Assembly: GCA_002422345.1 (NCBI GenBank)
Contig: DIUL01000112.1
Span: 25,839 to 55,072 of the forward strand
From: Acetobacteraceae bacterium UBA6159
Lineage (GTDB): Bacteria; Pseudomonadota; Alphaproteobacteria; Acetobacterales; Acetobacteraceae
Reading direction: 5' to 3'
DNA length: 29,234 nt
Positions 1 through 7,210 of this stretch are shown piece after piece. The number at the start of each line of letters is the position of its first letter. The first letter of the stretch is position 1. The notes under the pieces were generated by a model. It saw nothing but the letters and a program-made list of their open reading frames with translations. It searched no databases and was not told the origin of the DNA. A program made the translations under genes and the position numbers.

Positions 1-260
1 GCGGCATCGTCGGCGCGCTGCTGGTCGGTGTCTTCGCCTACGGCCCGCTCTCGGCCACCGAAGCCCTGCCCGACGGCCTGGTCGGCGGCATGGACCAGTT
101 CAAGCTGCAGGTCATCGGCGTCGCCGCGACCGTCGTCTTCACCGGTGTCATGACGTTCATCCTTCTGATGGTCACCAAGGCCCTGGTCGGACTGCGGGTT
201 GGTGAGGAAGAGGAACGCGAGGGCCTGGATATCGTCCTGCACGGCGAACAGGTCTTCTGA
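1..260 (+). CDS. amt: Ammonium transporter, C-terminal fragment (5' end outside window)
   Basis: Reading frame 3 is open from the left edge to a TGA at 258-260 and encodes the last 85 residues. It shows a glycine- and valine-rich membrane segment, a short loop, a second membrane segment ending in LMVTKALVGLRV, and then the cytoplasmic tail motif EEEEREGLDIVLHGEQVF. That tail (LRV, E-rich, GLD, HGE) is the hallmark of Amt/AmtB/Mep channels, which conduct ammonium or ammonia across the inner membrane and are gated by a PII protein binding the cytoplasmic face. The start and most membrane helices lie outside the window, so I cannot say whether a glnK gene precedes it. A strong hairpin follows at 276-303, then a porin gene on the same strand. 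The family call is secure. Confidence 0.93.
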   Translation, partial: GIVGALLVGVFAYGPLSATEALPDGLVGGMDQFKLQVIGVAATVVFTGVMTFILLMVTKALVGLRVGEEEEREGLDIVLHGEQVF

Positions 261-275
261 TCAAGCGCACGCAAT

Positions 276-303
276 CCGGGGCATCCGGTCACGGATGCCC
301 CGG
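276..303 (+). terminator. Strong hairpin after amt, terminator-like
   Basis: A perfect 12-bp stem (276-287 with 292-303) closes on the 4-nt loop GTCA, 15 nt after the amt stop codon. The following bases (TCTCGTCC) are only weakly T-rich, so it may terminate inefficiently or act as an mRNA-stabilising 3' hairpin between amt and the porin gene. Confidence 0.6.
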
Positions 304-355
304 TCTCGTCCCAAGACAAACACAAACAATCGACCTCACATCGGAGCCTTGCGTG

Positions 356-1702
356 ATGTCACGTCACACAGCCACTCGCCACAGGACCTGGCTCACCGCC
401 ACCCTGCTCGCAACGGTCGCCCTGCCGGCCTTTGCACAGACCCCCGCCCCGGCGCCCGCAGCCGCCACCCCGGCCCCGGTACCGGAGCCCGTCGCGGCGC
501 CGGCTTCCACCGGTCTGGTGATCGAAGGCATCAAGCTGTCCGGCCAGATCCAGGCCGGGTTCATGATGAACCCGTTCCGGCCGAGCACCGGGCTGAACTT
601 CGGTCATTCATTGACGGATCGGGCGAATTCCGCCGCGCTCAATCAGATCCTGCTGACCGCGGAAAAGAAGATCGACACTGCCAGCACCGAGTTCCAGTGG
701 GGCTTCAAGGTGCAGGGGATGTACGGCACGGATGCGCGGTTCACCCAGTATCTGGGCGTGCTGAACAACGTGTTCCCCGACTCCCGCTATCAGTTCGATA
801 TCGTCGAGGCGAATGTGCAGCTTCGTCTGCCGATCTTCGCCGGCGGCATGGACCTGAAGGCCGGCATGTACTCGACGCCGATCGGGTATGAGACGATCGA
901 TCCGTCGACCAACCTGTTCTACTCCCACTCCTACATCTTCCAGTTCGGCCTTCCCTTCAAGCACACCGGGCTGCTGACGACATCGTATGTCAGCGACACG
1001 GTCGCCATCTACGCGGGCGTCGATACGGGCGCCAACACGACGATCGGTCCGCTGGGCGACAACAACGGCGCGATCGGCGGCATCGCCGGTCTTGGCCTGA
1101 CGCTGATGGAAGGCAAGCTGACCATCCTCGGCCTGTCGCACTTCGGTCCCGAGAACTCCACCCGCGCGCTGTCTCCCCTGGGCGTCAACGCGAACGGCCA
1201 GTGGCGGTTCTTCAACGACATCGTCGTGACCTACAAGGCAACCGAGGCGCTGACCCTGGTCACCGAGGCGAACTGGATCCGCGACAACTACGGCTATACC
1301 GGGAAGGCGGTGAACGGCTTCGGCCTGGCGCAGTACGCGTCCTATGCCCTGACCGACACCGTGTCGCTGAACGCGCGCGCCGAAGTGTGGCGTGACGACA
1401 ATAACTACTTCGTCGCCTCCTTCGCGGGTAACAACGATCCGGTCCGCTTCCAGCAGGGCCTGCCGACCCGCCGCACCGTCTACGCGGCGCCCGGCACCAA
1501 CACGACCTATGGATCACTCACCCTGGGCGTGACCTGGAAGCCGGAACTGCCGACCTCGGTCGCCACGCTGGCGATCCGGCCGGAAATCCGCTGGGATCAT
1601 GCCATGACCAGCAACAAACCCTTCAACAACAACGCGCTGACCAACACCGGCGGCACGAACGACAACTTCACCTTCGGCGCCGACATCGTCCTGACGTTCT
1701 GA
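356..1702 (+). CDS. BBP2-type outer-membrane beta-barrel porin
   Basis: The product is 448 residues from the ATG at 356. A GTG three bases upstream is also possible, and GGAG at 343-346 suits either start. Residues 1-27 form a Sec signal peptide (basic N-terminus, hydrophobic core, AFA before Q28), followed by a Pro/Ala-rich linker to about residue 50. The rest alternates aromatic and small residues with many Asn/Gly turns (for example GFKVQGMYGTDARF, YSTPIGYETIDPS) and ends in the C-terminal Phe typical of BAM-inserted barrels. This pattern fits the OmpL-like beta-barrel porin-2 (BBP2) family, which forms diffusion pores in the outer membrane. Its position directly after amt suggests, by inference, a role in uptake of ammonium or another small nitrogen compound. 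A perfect terminator follows. The substrate is unknown. Confidence 0.85.
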   Translation: MSRHTATRHRTWLTATLLATVALPAFAQTPAPAPAAATPAPVPEPVAAPASTGLVIEGIKLSGQIQAGFMMNPFRPSTGLNFGHSLTDRANSAALNQILLTAEKKIDTASTEFQWGFKVQGMYGTDARFTQYLGVLNNVFPDSRYQFDIVEANVQLRLPIFAGGMDLKAGMYSTPIGYETIDPSTNLFYSHSYIFQFGLPFKHTGLLTTSYVSDTVAIYAGVDTGANTTIGPLGDNNGAIGGIAGLGLTLMEGKLTILGLSHFGPENSTRALSPLGVNANGQWRFFNDIVVTYKATEALTLVTEANWIRDNYGYTGKAVNGFGLAQYASYALTDTVSLNARAEVWRDDNNYFVASFAGNNDPVRFQQGLPTRRTVYAAPGTNTTYGSLTLGVTWKPELPTSVATLAIRPEIRWDHAMTSNKPFNNNALTNTGGTNDNFTFGADIVLTF

Positions 1703-1719
1703 TCGACGCACGCCTATCG

Positions 1720-1752
1720 GGGCGGCCGGGAGCGATCCCGGCCGCCCTTTCT
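1720..1752 (+). terminator. Rho-independent terminator of the porin gene
   Basis: A perfect 12-bp GC-rich stem (1720-1731 with 1736-1747) with the tetraloop GCGA is followed immediately by TTTCT. It begins 18 nt after the porin stop codon. Confidence 0.82.
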
Positions 1753-1768
1753 GTGTACGGGGGACGTG

Positions 1769-1997
1769 TTGGGGCTCCGCCCCAAACCCCGCGAGGGGCT
1801 TTGCCCCCTCGACCCCCACCAAGGGCACAGCCCTTGGGACCGCTCATTGGTGTGATGAAGGGAGGGGCCAACCCGGACCGGGACAGGTCCGGGTTGGCCC
1901 CTCCCTTCATCACACCAACCAATGGTTTCCAAAGGCCTGAGGCCTTTGGTGGGGTCCAGGGGCAAGGCCCCTGGTGGGGTCTGGGGTGAAACCCCAG
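1769..1997. repeat. Seven-hairpin palindromic array, copy A
   Basis: The 307-nt gap between the convergent porin and EamA genes is almost filled by consecutive hairpins: 1769-1785 (7-bp stem), 1793-1810 (7 bp with one bulge), 1819-1837 (8 bp), a central 33-bp perfect inverted repeat (1847-1879 with 1886-1918, 6-nt loop), 1929-1949 (9 bp), 1956-1974 (8 bp) and 1981-1997 (7 bp). All the small hairpins have 3-nt loops. The linkers between them (ACCCC on the left, GGGGT on the right) are themselves complementary, so the whole block is one nested inverted repeat that could extrude as a branched cruciform. It ends 12 nt from the stop codon of the minus-strand EamA gene. No open frame in it looks like a protein. 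A second array with the same plan lies at 23984-24218. Confidence 0.85.
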
Positions 1998-2009
1998 CAC
2001 GTCCCCCGT

Positions 2010-2915
2010 TCACCGACGGCCGGCCAGGGTCACCTCCCGGCGCCAGATATACAGGCCGGCGCCGACCAGGATCAGGACGCCGGTCAGGGACCAGATGTCG
2101 GGGTATTCGCCCCAGAAGATGATCCCCAGGATCGTCGCGTAGACGATCGCGCCGTATTCGAAGGGGGCGACGACGGTGGTTTCGCCGGTGCGGTATCCCT
2201 CGGTCATCAGCAGTTGCGCCACACCCGACATGATGCCGGCGGCTACCAGCATGCCGAACTCCAGCGGCGTTGGCGTGACCCATCCGGGGATGGCGCAGAT
2301 CGTGGCCAGCACGGCGGTGCCCAAAGTGAACCAGGCCACGATGGTGACGTTCTTTTCCCCGGCCTCACCCATGCGGCGGATCGTGATCATGGCGAGTGCC
2401 CAGGCGACGACCCCGGCCACGACCAGGAACACGGCGAAGGGCTGTTGGGAGGCCTCGGCCAGGCTGTTCCAGGGACGCAGCATGATCAGCACGCCGCCGA
2501 GGCCGACGACGACGGCGCTCGCCCGCCGCCAGCCGACGCGTTCCCCCAGCATCGGGACGGACAGGATGGTCAGGAACAGCGGCATCGCAAAGCCGAGCGC
2601 CGTGACGGTGACGATGGGCAGGAAGGCATAGCCGTAGACGCTCGTGAAGGTGCCGAAGAACCCATACAGCGTGCGCAGGATGTGCCCCAGGGGACGGCGG
2701 GTTTTCATCGCCTCCAACCCGCCTTGGCGCCACAGCACGGGCAGCATGGCCAGGAAGGCGATATAGCCGCGCACCATCACGATCTCGAAGACCGGGACGG
2801 TGACGGTCAGGGTTTTGATCAGGGCGGCGCCCAGCGTGAAGGTGGCCGAGGCCGCCAGGACGCACAGGATCGCGTGCCGGCGCGCGGCGCGTGGGTCGGG
2901 TCGGGACGGTTCCAT
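2010..2915 (-). CDS. EamA/DMT-family inner-membrane exporter
   Basis: The product is 301 residues with ten predicted hydrophobic segments in two halves, the layout of the drug/metabolite transporter superfamily (two EamA domains of about 140 residues). Typical features include the first-half motif with RxxxxF near VMVRGYIAFLAML, the segment LGFAMPLFLTILSVPMLGERVGWRR at the end of half one, and the repeat FEYGAIVYATILGIIFWGEYPD near the C-terminus. Members export amino acids, metabolites or drugs by proton antiport, and the substrate cannot be read from sequence. The start is the ATG at 2913-2915, preceded by only a weak ribosome-binding site. It lies 24 nt downstream of pgeF on the same strand and is probably cotranscribed with it. 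It ends next to hairpin array A. Confidence 0.88.
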   Translation of the reverse strand: MEPSRPDPRAARRHAILCVLAASATFTLGAALIKTLTVTVPVFEIVMVRGYIAFLAMLPVLWRQGGLEAMKTRRPLGHILRTLYGFFGTFTSVYGYAFLPIVTVTALGFAMPLFLTILSVPMLGERVGWRRASAVVVGLGGVLIMLRPWNSLAEASQQPFAVFLVVAGVVAWALAMITIRRMGEAGEKNVTIVAWFTLGTAVLATICAIPGWVTPTPLEFGMLVAAGIMSGVAQLLMTEGYRTGETTVVAPFEYGAIVYATILGIIFWGEYPDIWSLTGVLILVGAGLYIWRREVTLAGRR

Positions 2916-2939
2916 TGCTGGGACCGTAGCACTGGAATC

Positions 2940-3701
2940 CTACGGCGCGACAATCACCGAGATCTGGTGCCCGATCGGCCCGCCGCCGGCCAGGGTACGG
3001 CGGCGGTGGCTGAAGAATCGGGATTCTTCGGCCAGCGTATCGACACCGGTCACGACGACGCTGCGGACGCCGGCCAGGCGCAGGCGGTGGGCACAATAGC
3101 CGGCCAGGTCGAACTGCCAGCGCGCCTCCCGCAGGCCGGGTGCGAAGAAGGCGGCGTCGGCGGGATCGTGGGCGAGGACGGCATCGCGCAGGTCGGCGGC
3201 GACCTCGTAGGAGTCCTGGCCGATGCAGGGTCCGACCGCGGCGGCGATGCGGGACGGGTCGGCGCCGAGGGCTTCCATCGCGGCGATCGTCGATTCGATG
3301 ACGCCGATGACGGCCCCGCGCCAACCGGCATGGGCCGCGCCGACGATCCCGGCCTGGTCGTCGGCGAACAGGATGGGGGCGCAATCCGCGGTGACGATGC
3401 CCAGCGCGAGGCCGGGACGGTCAGTCACCATCGCGTCGGCGCGCGGGCCGGCACCGGGTTCCCATGTCTCGGTGACGGTCGCGACATCCAGGCCGTGGAC
3501 CTGGGTCAAGCCGAGAAGGCGGGCGGGATCGGCGCCGAGGGCGCGGGCGGCGCGGGCGCGGTTTTCCAGCACATGCGCCCGGTCATCCTGGCCCGAGAGG
3601 CTGCAATTGAGGCTCGCGAAGGGGCCGGAGGACACCCCGCCGGCCCGGGTGAAGAAGCCGTGGCGGGCGGCGATGTTGGCCGTCGACAAAGGCTCGGTCA
3701 T
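2940..3701 (-). CDS. pgeF: Peptidoglycan editing factor PgeF (YfiH, laccase-domain family)
   Basis: The product is 253 residues from the ATG at 3699-3701, preceded by AAGG nine bases upstream. The frame stays open further upstream, but that extension has no family features. The family metal-site residues are visible and correctly spaced: His69 in LTQVHGLD, Cys107 in TADCAPIL and His124 in GAAHAGWRG. The N-terminal GFFTRAGGVSSGPFASLN is the usual family opening. PgeF is a cytoplasmic enzyme reported to remove L-Ser misincorporated at the first position of the peptidoglycan stem peptide. Older annotations call it multicopper polyphenol oxidase or laccase. It is followed by the EamA exporter and is divergent from the flavoenzyme gene at 3866. 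The identification is firm, and its biochemical role here follows the family. Confidence 0.92.
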   Translation of the reverse strand: MTEPLSTANIAARHGFFTRAGGVSSGPFASLNCSLSGQDDRAHVLENRARAARALGADPARLLGLTQVHGLDVATVTETWEPGAGPRADAMVTDRPGLALGIVTADCAPILFADDQAGIVGAAHAGWRGAVIGVIESTIAAMEALGADPSRIAAAVGPCIGQDSYEVAADLRDAVLAHDPADAAFFAPGLREARWQFDLAGYCAHRLRLAGVRSVVVTGVDTLAEESRFFSHRRRTLAGGGPIGHQISVIVAP

Positions 3702-3806
3702 CGCGTGACCGCCTTGGGCACTCTGGCTCATTCGATCCCGACTCCGCTGTGTCCCTGGTGGGCCGATCTGCGCGGATTCCCGGTTCGGGTCAATCACCGC
3801 CGGCCG

Positions 3807-3836
3807 TTGACAACATGGGCAAAGCGGGCCGCTAAT
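3807..3836 (+). promoter_or_regulatory. Candidate sigma-70 promoter for the flavoenzyme operon
   Basis: A consensus -35 TTGACA (3807-3812) is followed, after 18 nt, by GCTAAT (3831-3836, 4 of 6 matches). The predicted start of transcription would leave a leader of about 20-25 nt before the ATG at 3866. It lies in the 164-nt divergent region with pgeF. The -10 is weak, so this is a candidate only. Confidence 0.45.
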
Positions 3837-3865
3837 CATCGGCGCAACTCGGACGGATCGGCCCC

Positions 3866-5047
3866 ATGAACCATATCGGCGCGTCTTCCCTGGCAACCGA
3901 CCCCGTTGCCCGCGCGCGGGCCGTCGGACCCGCCATCGCCGCGGTCGCCGATGAGATCGAGCGGGCGCAGGCCATTCCCGAGCCCGTCCTGTCCCAGATC
4001 CATGACGCCCGCCTGCCGCGGATGCTGCTGCCCCGCTCGGTTGGCGGGGATGAGATCGAGCCCTGGGTCTATATGCGCGCGATCGAGGAGATCGCTCGCC
4101 ACGACGGTTCGGTTGGCTGGAACCTGTTCGTGTCGAACAGTGCCGCCCTGATCGCGCCGTTCATTCCGGAAGAAGCGGCGCGCACGATCTTCGGCGACCC
4201 GCGCGGCTGGATCGCCTGGGGCCCGCCCAACCAGTATCGGGCGCTCGCGGTCGAGGGCGGGTACCGGATCACCGGGCAGTGGCATTTCGCCAGCGGGTGC
4301 CGGCAGGCCAACTGGATGGGCGCGCATTGCCATGTGCAGGAGGCCGATGGATCGCTGCGGCTGAACCGCTTCGGCCGGCCGACGGTGCGGACGCTGCTGT
4401 TCCCCAAGCACCACGCGACCCCGATCCATGACTGGAACACGCTGGGCATGCGCGGCACGGCGTCGGAAGGGTATTCGGTCACGGATCTTTTCGTGCCGGA
4501 GGGTTTCTCGGGCACGCGCGAAGACCCCGCCCTGCGGCGCGATCGCGGACCGTTGTATGCCTTCACGATGCAGGGTCTTTACGCGGTTGGCGTGGCGGGC
4601 GTCGCCTTCGGGATTGCGCGCGCCATGCTGGATGCCTTCACGACGCTCGCCAAGGACAAGGTGCCCCGCGGGCATATCCGTCTGTCGGACAGCCCCGTCG
4701 TGCAGGCCGATCTTGCGCGCAGAGAGGCGAACCTCGGTTCCGCGCGGGCCTATCTGACGGAAATCCTGAAGGACATCTGGGAGTCCGCCGACGACATCGA
4801 ACCGATCGGCGCGCATGAACGGATGCGGGTACGCCTGGGCTGCGCGCATGGCATCAACACGGCGATCGAGATCGCGGACTATGTCTACAAGGCCGCCGGC
4901 GTATCGGCGATCTTCCCGGGCACGCCGTTCGAACGCCGGTTCCGCGACATGCACACGCTGTCGCAACAGATCCAGTCCCGCGACGCGCATTTCGAGGCGG
5001 TCGGCCGGGTCATCTTCCATGGCGACCCGGACGGATTGTTCCTGTAG
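3866..5047 (+). CDS. Acyl-CoA dehydrogenase-like flavoprotein (group D monooxygenase type)
   Basis: The product is 393 residues with the three-part acyl-CoA dehydrogenase fold: an N-terminal helical domain (about 20-130), a middle beta domain with the segment GYRITGQWHFASGCRQANW, and a C-terminal helical domain. The last part, RFRDMHTLSQQIQSRDAHFEAVGRV, matches the acyl-CoA dehydrogenase type-2 C-terminal domain found in flavin-dependent monooxygenases such as HsaA, DszC and HpaB-like enzymes rather than in true beta-oxidation dehydrogenases. Such enzymes use reduced FMN or FAD supplied by a separate reductase to hydroxylate aromatic or sulfur compounds. No flavin reductase gene is adjacent. 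It leads a plus-strand group with a GlcG-like gene 51 nt downstream. The family is well supported and the substrate is unknown. A true dehydrogenase activity is not excluded. Confidence 0.85.
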   Translation: MNHIGASSLATDPVARARAVGPAIAAVADEIERAQAIPEPVLSQIHDARLPRMLLPRSVGGDEIEPWVYMRAIEEIARHDGSVGWNLFVSNSAALIAPFIPEEAARTIFGDPRGWIAWGPPNQYRALAVEGGYRITGQWHFASGCRQANWMGAHCHVQEADGSLRLNRFGRPTVRTLLFPKHHATPIHDWNTLGMRGTASEGYSVTDLFVPEGFSGTREDPALRRDRGPLYAFTMQGLYAVGVAGVAFGIARAMLDAFTTLAKDKVPRGHIRLSDSPVVQADLARREANLGSARAYLTEILKDIWESADDIEPIGAHERMRVRLGCAHGINTAIEIADYVYKAAGVSAIFPGTPFERRFRDMHTLSQQIQSRDAHFEAVGRVIFHGDPDGLFL

Positions 5048-5098
5048 CATTCCGGACGGATCATTCATCCGCATCAAGAAATAAGGGAAGGCATCATC

Positions 5099-5527
5099 AT
5101 GGCAGCACTTTCTCTGGCCCAGGCGCAGACCATCGTCCGCGTCGCCCTGGAGCATTGCCGCACCAACAAGTTCGCCCCGATGGGCGTGGCCGTGCTGGAC
5201 GCGCGCGGCGCGCTGAAGGCCTTCGCGGCCGAGGATGGCACCTCCATGCAGCGCTCAGTTGTTGCCATCGGCAAGGCGAATGGCTGCCTCGCGATGGGTG
5301 TTGGCGCCCGCCGGCTGGAGACGATGGCGCAGCAGCGGCCGCATTTCGTCGGCGCCCTCGCCGCGTCCGTCACCGGCCCGTTCATTCCGGTGCCCGGCGG
5401 CGTGCTGATCAAGGCGGATGGAGAGATCATCGGCGCGGTCGGCGTGACCGGCGACACGTCCGACAATGACGAGGCCGCGGCGCTCGCGGGGATCGCGGCG
5501 GCGGGCCTGGCCGGCGACCCGGGCTGA
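5099..5527 (+). CDS. GlcG/HbpS-family heme-binding-like protein (DUF336)
   Basis: The product is 142 residues and spans the whole GlcG/HbpS domain. The opening LSLAQAQTIVRVALEHCRTNKFAPMGVAVLDARG, the central SVVAIGKANGCLAMG, and the C-terminal PGGVLIKADGEIIGAVGVTGD are the conserved blocks of the family. Members bind heme or small cofactors, or assist catabolic enzymes, and GlcG accompanies glycolate oxidation genes. The start is the ATG at 5099, preceded by a strong AAGGGAAGG. It has no signal peptide, unlike secreted HbpS. It lies between a flavin-dependent oxygenase-like gene and a phosphoesterase gene 9 nt downstream, which suggests one transcript. The exact role is unknown. Confidence 0.85.
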   Translation: MAALSLAQAQTIVRVALEHCRTNKFAPMGVAVLDARGALKAFAAEDGTSMQRSVVAIGKANGCLAMGVGARRLETMAQQRPHFVGALAASVTGPFIPVPGGVLIKADGEIIGAVGVTGDTSDNDEAAALAGIAAAGLAGDPG

Positions 5528-5536
5528 TCGCGCGCC

Positions 5537-6274
5537 ATGCGCCTCGCGGTCATTTCCGACATCCACGGCAATCTGCGCGCGCTGGAAGCCGTGATGGCGC
5601 ATATCCAGGACCGGGATGTGGACGCAACGGTCAATCTGGGCGACTGCGTGGCCGGTCCGCTATGGCCGCGTGAGACGTTCGAGATGCTGCAATCCCTCGC
5701 GCTGCCGACCGTGCGGGGGAACCATGACCGCTGGGCCCTGACCCGCCCGCCGGAGAAGATGCCGCCCGCCGGCCGCTTCGCCCAGGCGGCGCTGGACCAG
5801 GCACAGCGGCAGGCGCTGCATGACCTGCCCCCCAGCCTGCTGCTGGATGGGGATGTGCTGGCGGTGCATGGCACGCCGACCAGCGACAGCACCTATTTGA
5901 CCGAGGAAACCCACGACAACCGCCTGATGCCGGCCTCTCGCGGCGTCGTGCTGGAACGGTTGGGCGACGCGGTCGGGCGCGCGGTCGTGCTGTGCGGGCA
6001 TAGCCACCGGCAGAGCGTGACGCAGGTGCCGAACGGCTGCCTGATCGTCAATCCGGGGACGGTGGGCTGCCCGGCCTTCGCCGACGTGCCGACCGCGGAT
6101 CACCTCGAACATCGTTCCCCGCACGCGCGCTATGCCATCCTGACCCGGCGCAACCGGCGTTGGGGGGTGGAGTTGTTCGCGCTCGACTACGACTGGGAAG
6201 ACGCGGCCGCCTGCGCGGAGCGGAACGGATTCCCCCGCTGGGCCCAGGCCCTGGCCACCGGGGCTGTGGGGTAG
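5537..6274 (+). CDS. Calcineurin-like metallophosphoesterase (YfcE/MJ0936 type)
   Basis: The product is 245 residues with the ordered motifs of the metallophosphatase fold: SDIHGN (7-12), NLGDCVAGP, RGNHDRW, VHGTPTSD and GHSHRQ, supplying the Asp, His and Asn ligands of a two-metal site. Small soluble members of this branch hydrolyse phosphodiesters such as cyclic nucleotides, and some do related housekeeping reactions. The substrate is not predictable. There is no signal peptide. The ATG lies 9 nt after the GlcG-like stop codon with no clear Shine-Dalgarno, so translation is probably coupled. Its stop codon directly abuts the stop codon of the convergent RES toxin gene (TAG next to CTA), with no intergenic base. 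Confidence 0.9.
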   Translation: MRLAVISDIHGNLRALEAVMAHIQDRDVDATVNLGDCVAGPLWPRETFEMLQSLALPTVRGNHDRWALTRPPEKMPPAGRFAQAALDQAQRQALHDLPPSLLLDGDVLAVHGTPTSDSTYLTEETHDNRLMPASRGVVLERLGDAVGRAVVLCGHSHRQSVTQVPNGCLIVNPGTVGCPAFADVPTADHLEHRSPHARYAILTRRNRRWGVELFALDYDWEDAAACAERNGFPRWAQALATGAVG

Positions 6275-6847
6275 CTACCGCCAGGACGCCTGATCCCTGG
6301 GCAGGTCGGTCTGGGGATCGAGCGCGGTGATCTGGCGGTCGGCACCGTCATTCCAGCGCCACAGCACCAGGTTCCTGCCGCCCTTGAACTGGGCCGAGGG
6401 AACGATCACCCCCGCCCCGCCCGCCTGGATCACTCGCGTCACGACTCCCCAGCCAGGCGGCGTGCCGCGCTGGACCAGGAAGATCGACTTCCAGGGCGCG
6501 AAGCAGTCCTCTGGCTTGAGGCCAACGGTCGGCGGCACGGCGGGATCGGTCAGGTCCAGGACGCCGTCGGTCGTCACGTCATAGGCGCAGAACGTGCCCG
6601 GGCGGATGCCGATATCCTGCTCATACTCCGCGACCGCGGTCGGCAAATCGGCGGACAGATAGAGCGTATTGACCCCGGGCGGATTCCAGCGGCCGGCATG
6701 GCGCGCGGCGCCCTTTCCGCTGAGTGGCTGGTGCGCCCAGCGCGGGGCCAGGACGCGCCAGAACCGGGCCCTGACCGAACGGAACGGCAGGTCAGGCGTG
6801 GCCGCCGTCCCGCAGCATGGCCAGATGCTTGAGCACGGCCTGGGCAT
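6275..6847 (-). CDS. RES-domain toxin (NAD+-targeting) of a RES/Xre module
   Basis: The product is about 190 residues. The RES domain starts at RFWRVLAPRWAHQPLSG and contains the family residues: Arg in HAGRWNPPG, Tyr in TLYLS, Glu in VAEYEQ, and a distal Ser in VIVPSAQF. Characterised RES toxins (ParT, Res, MbcT) degrade or phosphorolyse NAD+ or ADP-ribosylate target proteins and are neutralised by the upstream Xre-type antitoxin. The start is uncertain. I chose the ATG at 6845-6847, which overlaps the antitoxin by 56 nt. A TTG at 6862 has GAGGA too close to it, and a CTG nearer the domain is possible. The conserved part begins near PFRSVRARFW, about residue 20. The overlap implies translational coupling to the antitoxin. 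Confidence 0.88.
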   Translation of the reverse strand: MPRPCSSIWPCCGTAATPDLPFRSVRARFWRVLAPRWAHQPLSGKGAARHAGRWNPPGVNTLYLSADLPTAVAEYEQDIGIRPGTFCAYDVTTDGVLDLTDPAVPPTVGLKPEDCFAPWKSIFLVQRGTPPGWGVVTRVIQAGGAGVIVPSAQFKGGRNLVLWRWNDGADRQITALDPQTDLPRDQASWR

Positions 6848-7151
6848 GGCCGGCGGTGACAAGTTCCTCGGCCGTCTGGTGATCGAAGCCCGACAGCGGC
6901 TGATGCCGGAACCACACCGCGGCCCGCCCGAGGTCGCCGCCCATCAACTCGGCGGCTTCCGTCAGGATGCGCATGATCGACCCCAACCCGGCCTGGACCT
7001 TGGGGGACGTCGGGGTGCGGGCCAAGGTGTTGCGATGGACATCCACCACCCGGGCAATATCCGCCAGCGGCATATGCAGCGTGGCGGCCACCCGGTCGGG
7101 GGAGAGACCCTTCAGGACGGGATCATAGACGGTGTCGAGCGTATCGAGCAT
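6792..7151 (-). CDS. Xre/MbcA/ParS-type antitoxin (DUF2384) of the RES module
   Basis: The product is 119 residues from the ATG at 7149-7151, with GGAAAG upstream. The N-terminal half (about 15-60) is a small helix-turn-helix with VAATLHMPLADIARVVDVHRNTLAR. The C-terminal half carries the toxin-binding DUF2384 motif, including AAELMGGDLGRAAVWFRHQPLSGFDHQTAEELV, whose terminal helix plugs the RES active site in known complexes. It is followed by and overlaps the RES toxin gene. A near-consensus promoter with an inverted repeat inside its spacer lies just upstream (7175-7203), consistent with the autorepression known for these pairs. The open frame extends 15 codons further upstream, but that would run through the promoter, so the later start is preferred. 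Confidence 0.9.
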   Translation of the reverse strand: MLDTLDTVYDPVLKGLSPDRVAATLHMPLADIARVVDVHRNTLARTPTSPKVQAGLGSIMRILTEAAELMGGDLGRAAVWFRHQPLSGFDHQTAEELVTAGHAQAVLKHLAMLRDGGHA

Positions 7152-7174
7152 GGCTGAGGCTTTCCGTTGAGTGC

Positions 7175-7203
7175 ATAATAGGTGCACTCGACGCACCTAT
7201 CAA
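7175..7203 (-). promoter_or_regulatory. Promoter and overlapping operator of the RES/Xre operon
   Basis: On the minus strand, TTGATA (7203-7198) and TATTAT (7180-7175) are separated by exactly 17 nt, giving a near-consensus sigma-70 promoter. An 8-bp perfect inverted repeat, ATAGGTGC / GCACCTAT (7178-7185 and 7193-7200, 7-nt spacer), overlaps both boxes and fills the spacer, as expected for an autorepressor site. The leader to the antitoxin ATG is about 17 nt. The -35 box lies 8 nt outside the stop codon of the upstream GMC gene. Confidence 0.72.
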
Positions 7204-7210
7204 GCCCGAA

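Noticed and set aside
1769..1997. CRISPR array or tandem repeat
   Set aside because: The units are inverted, differ in sequence and have no constant repeat-spacer pattern.
1974..3869. Long plus-strand open frame opposite the EamA and pgeF genes
   Set aside because: It is a shadow of two well-supported minus-strand genes in GC-rich DNA. Its translation is rich in Gly, Asp, Gln and His with no domain pattern.
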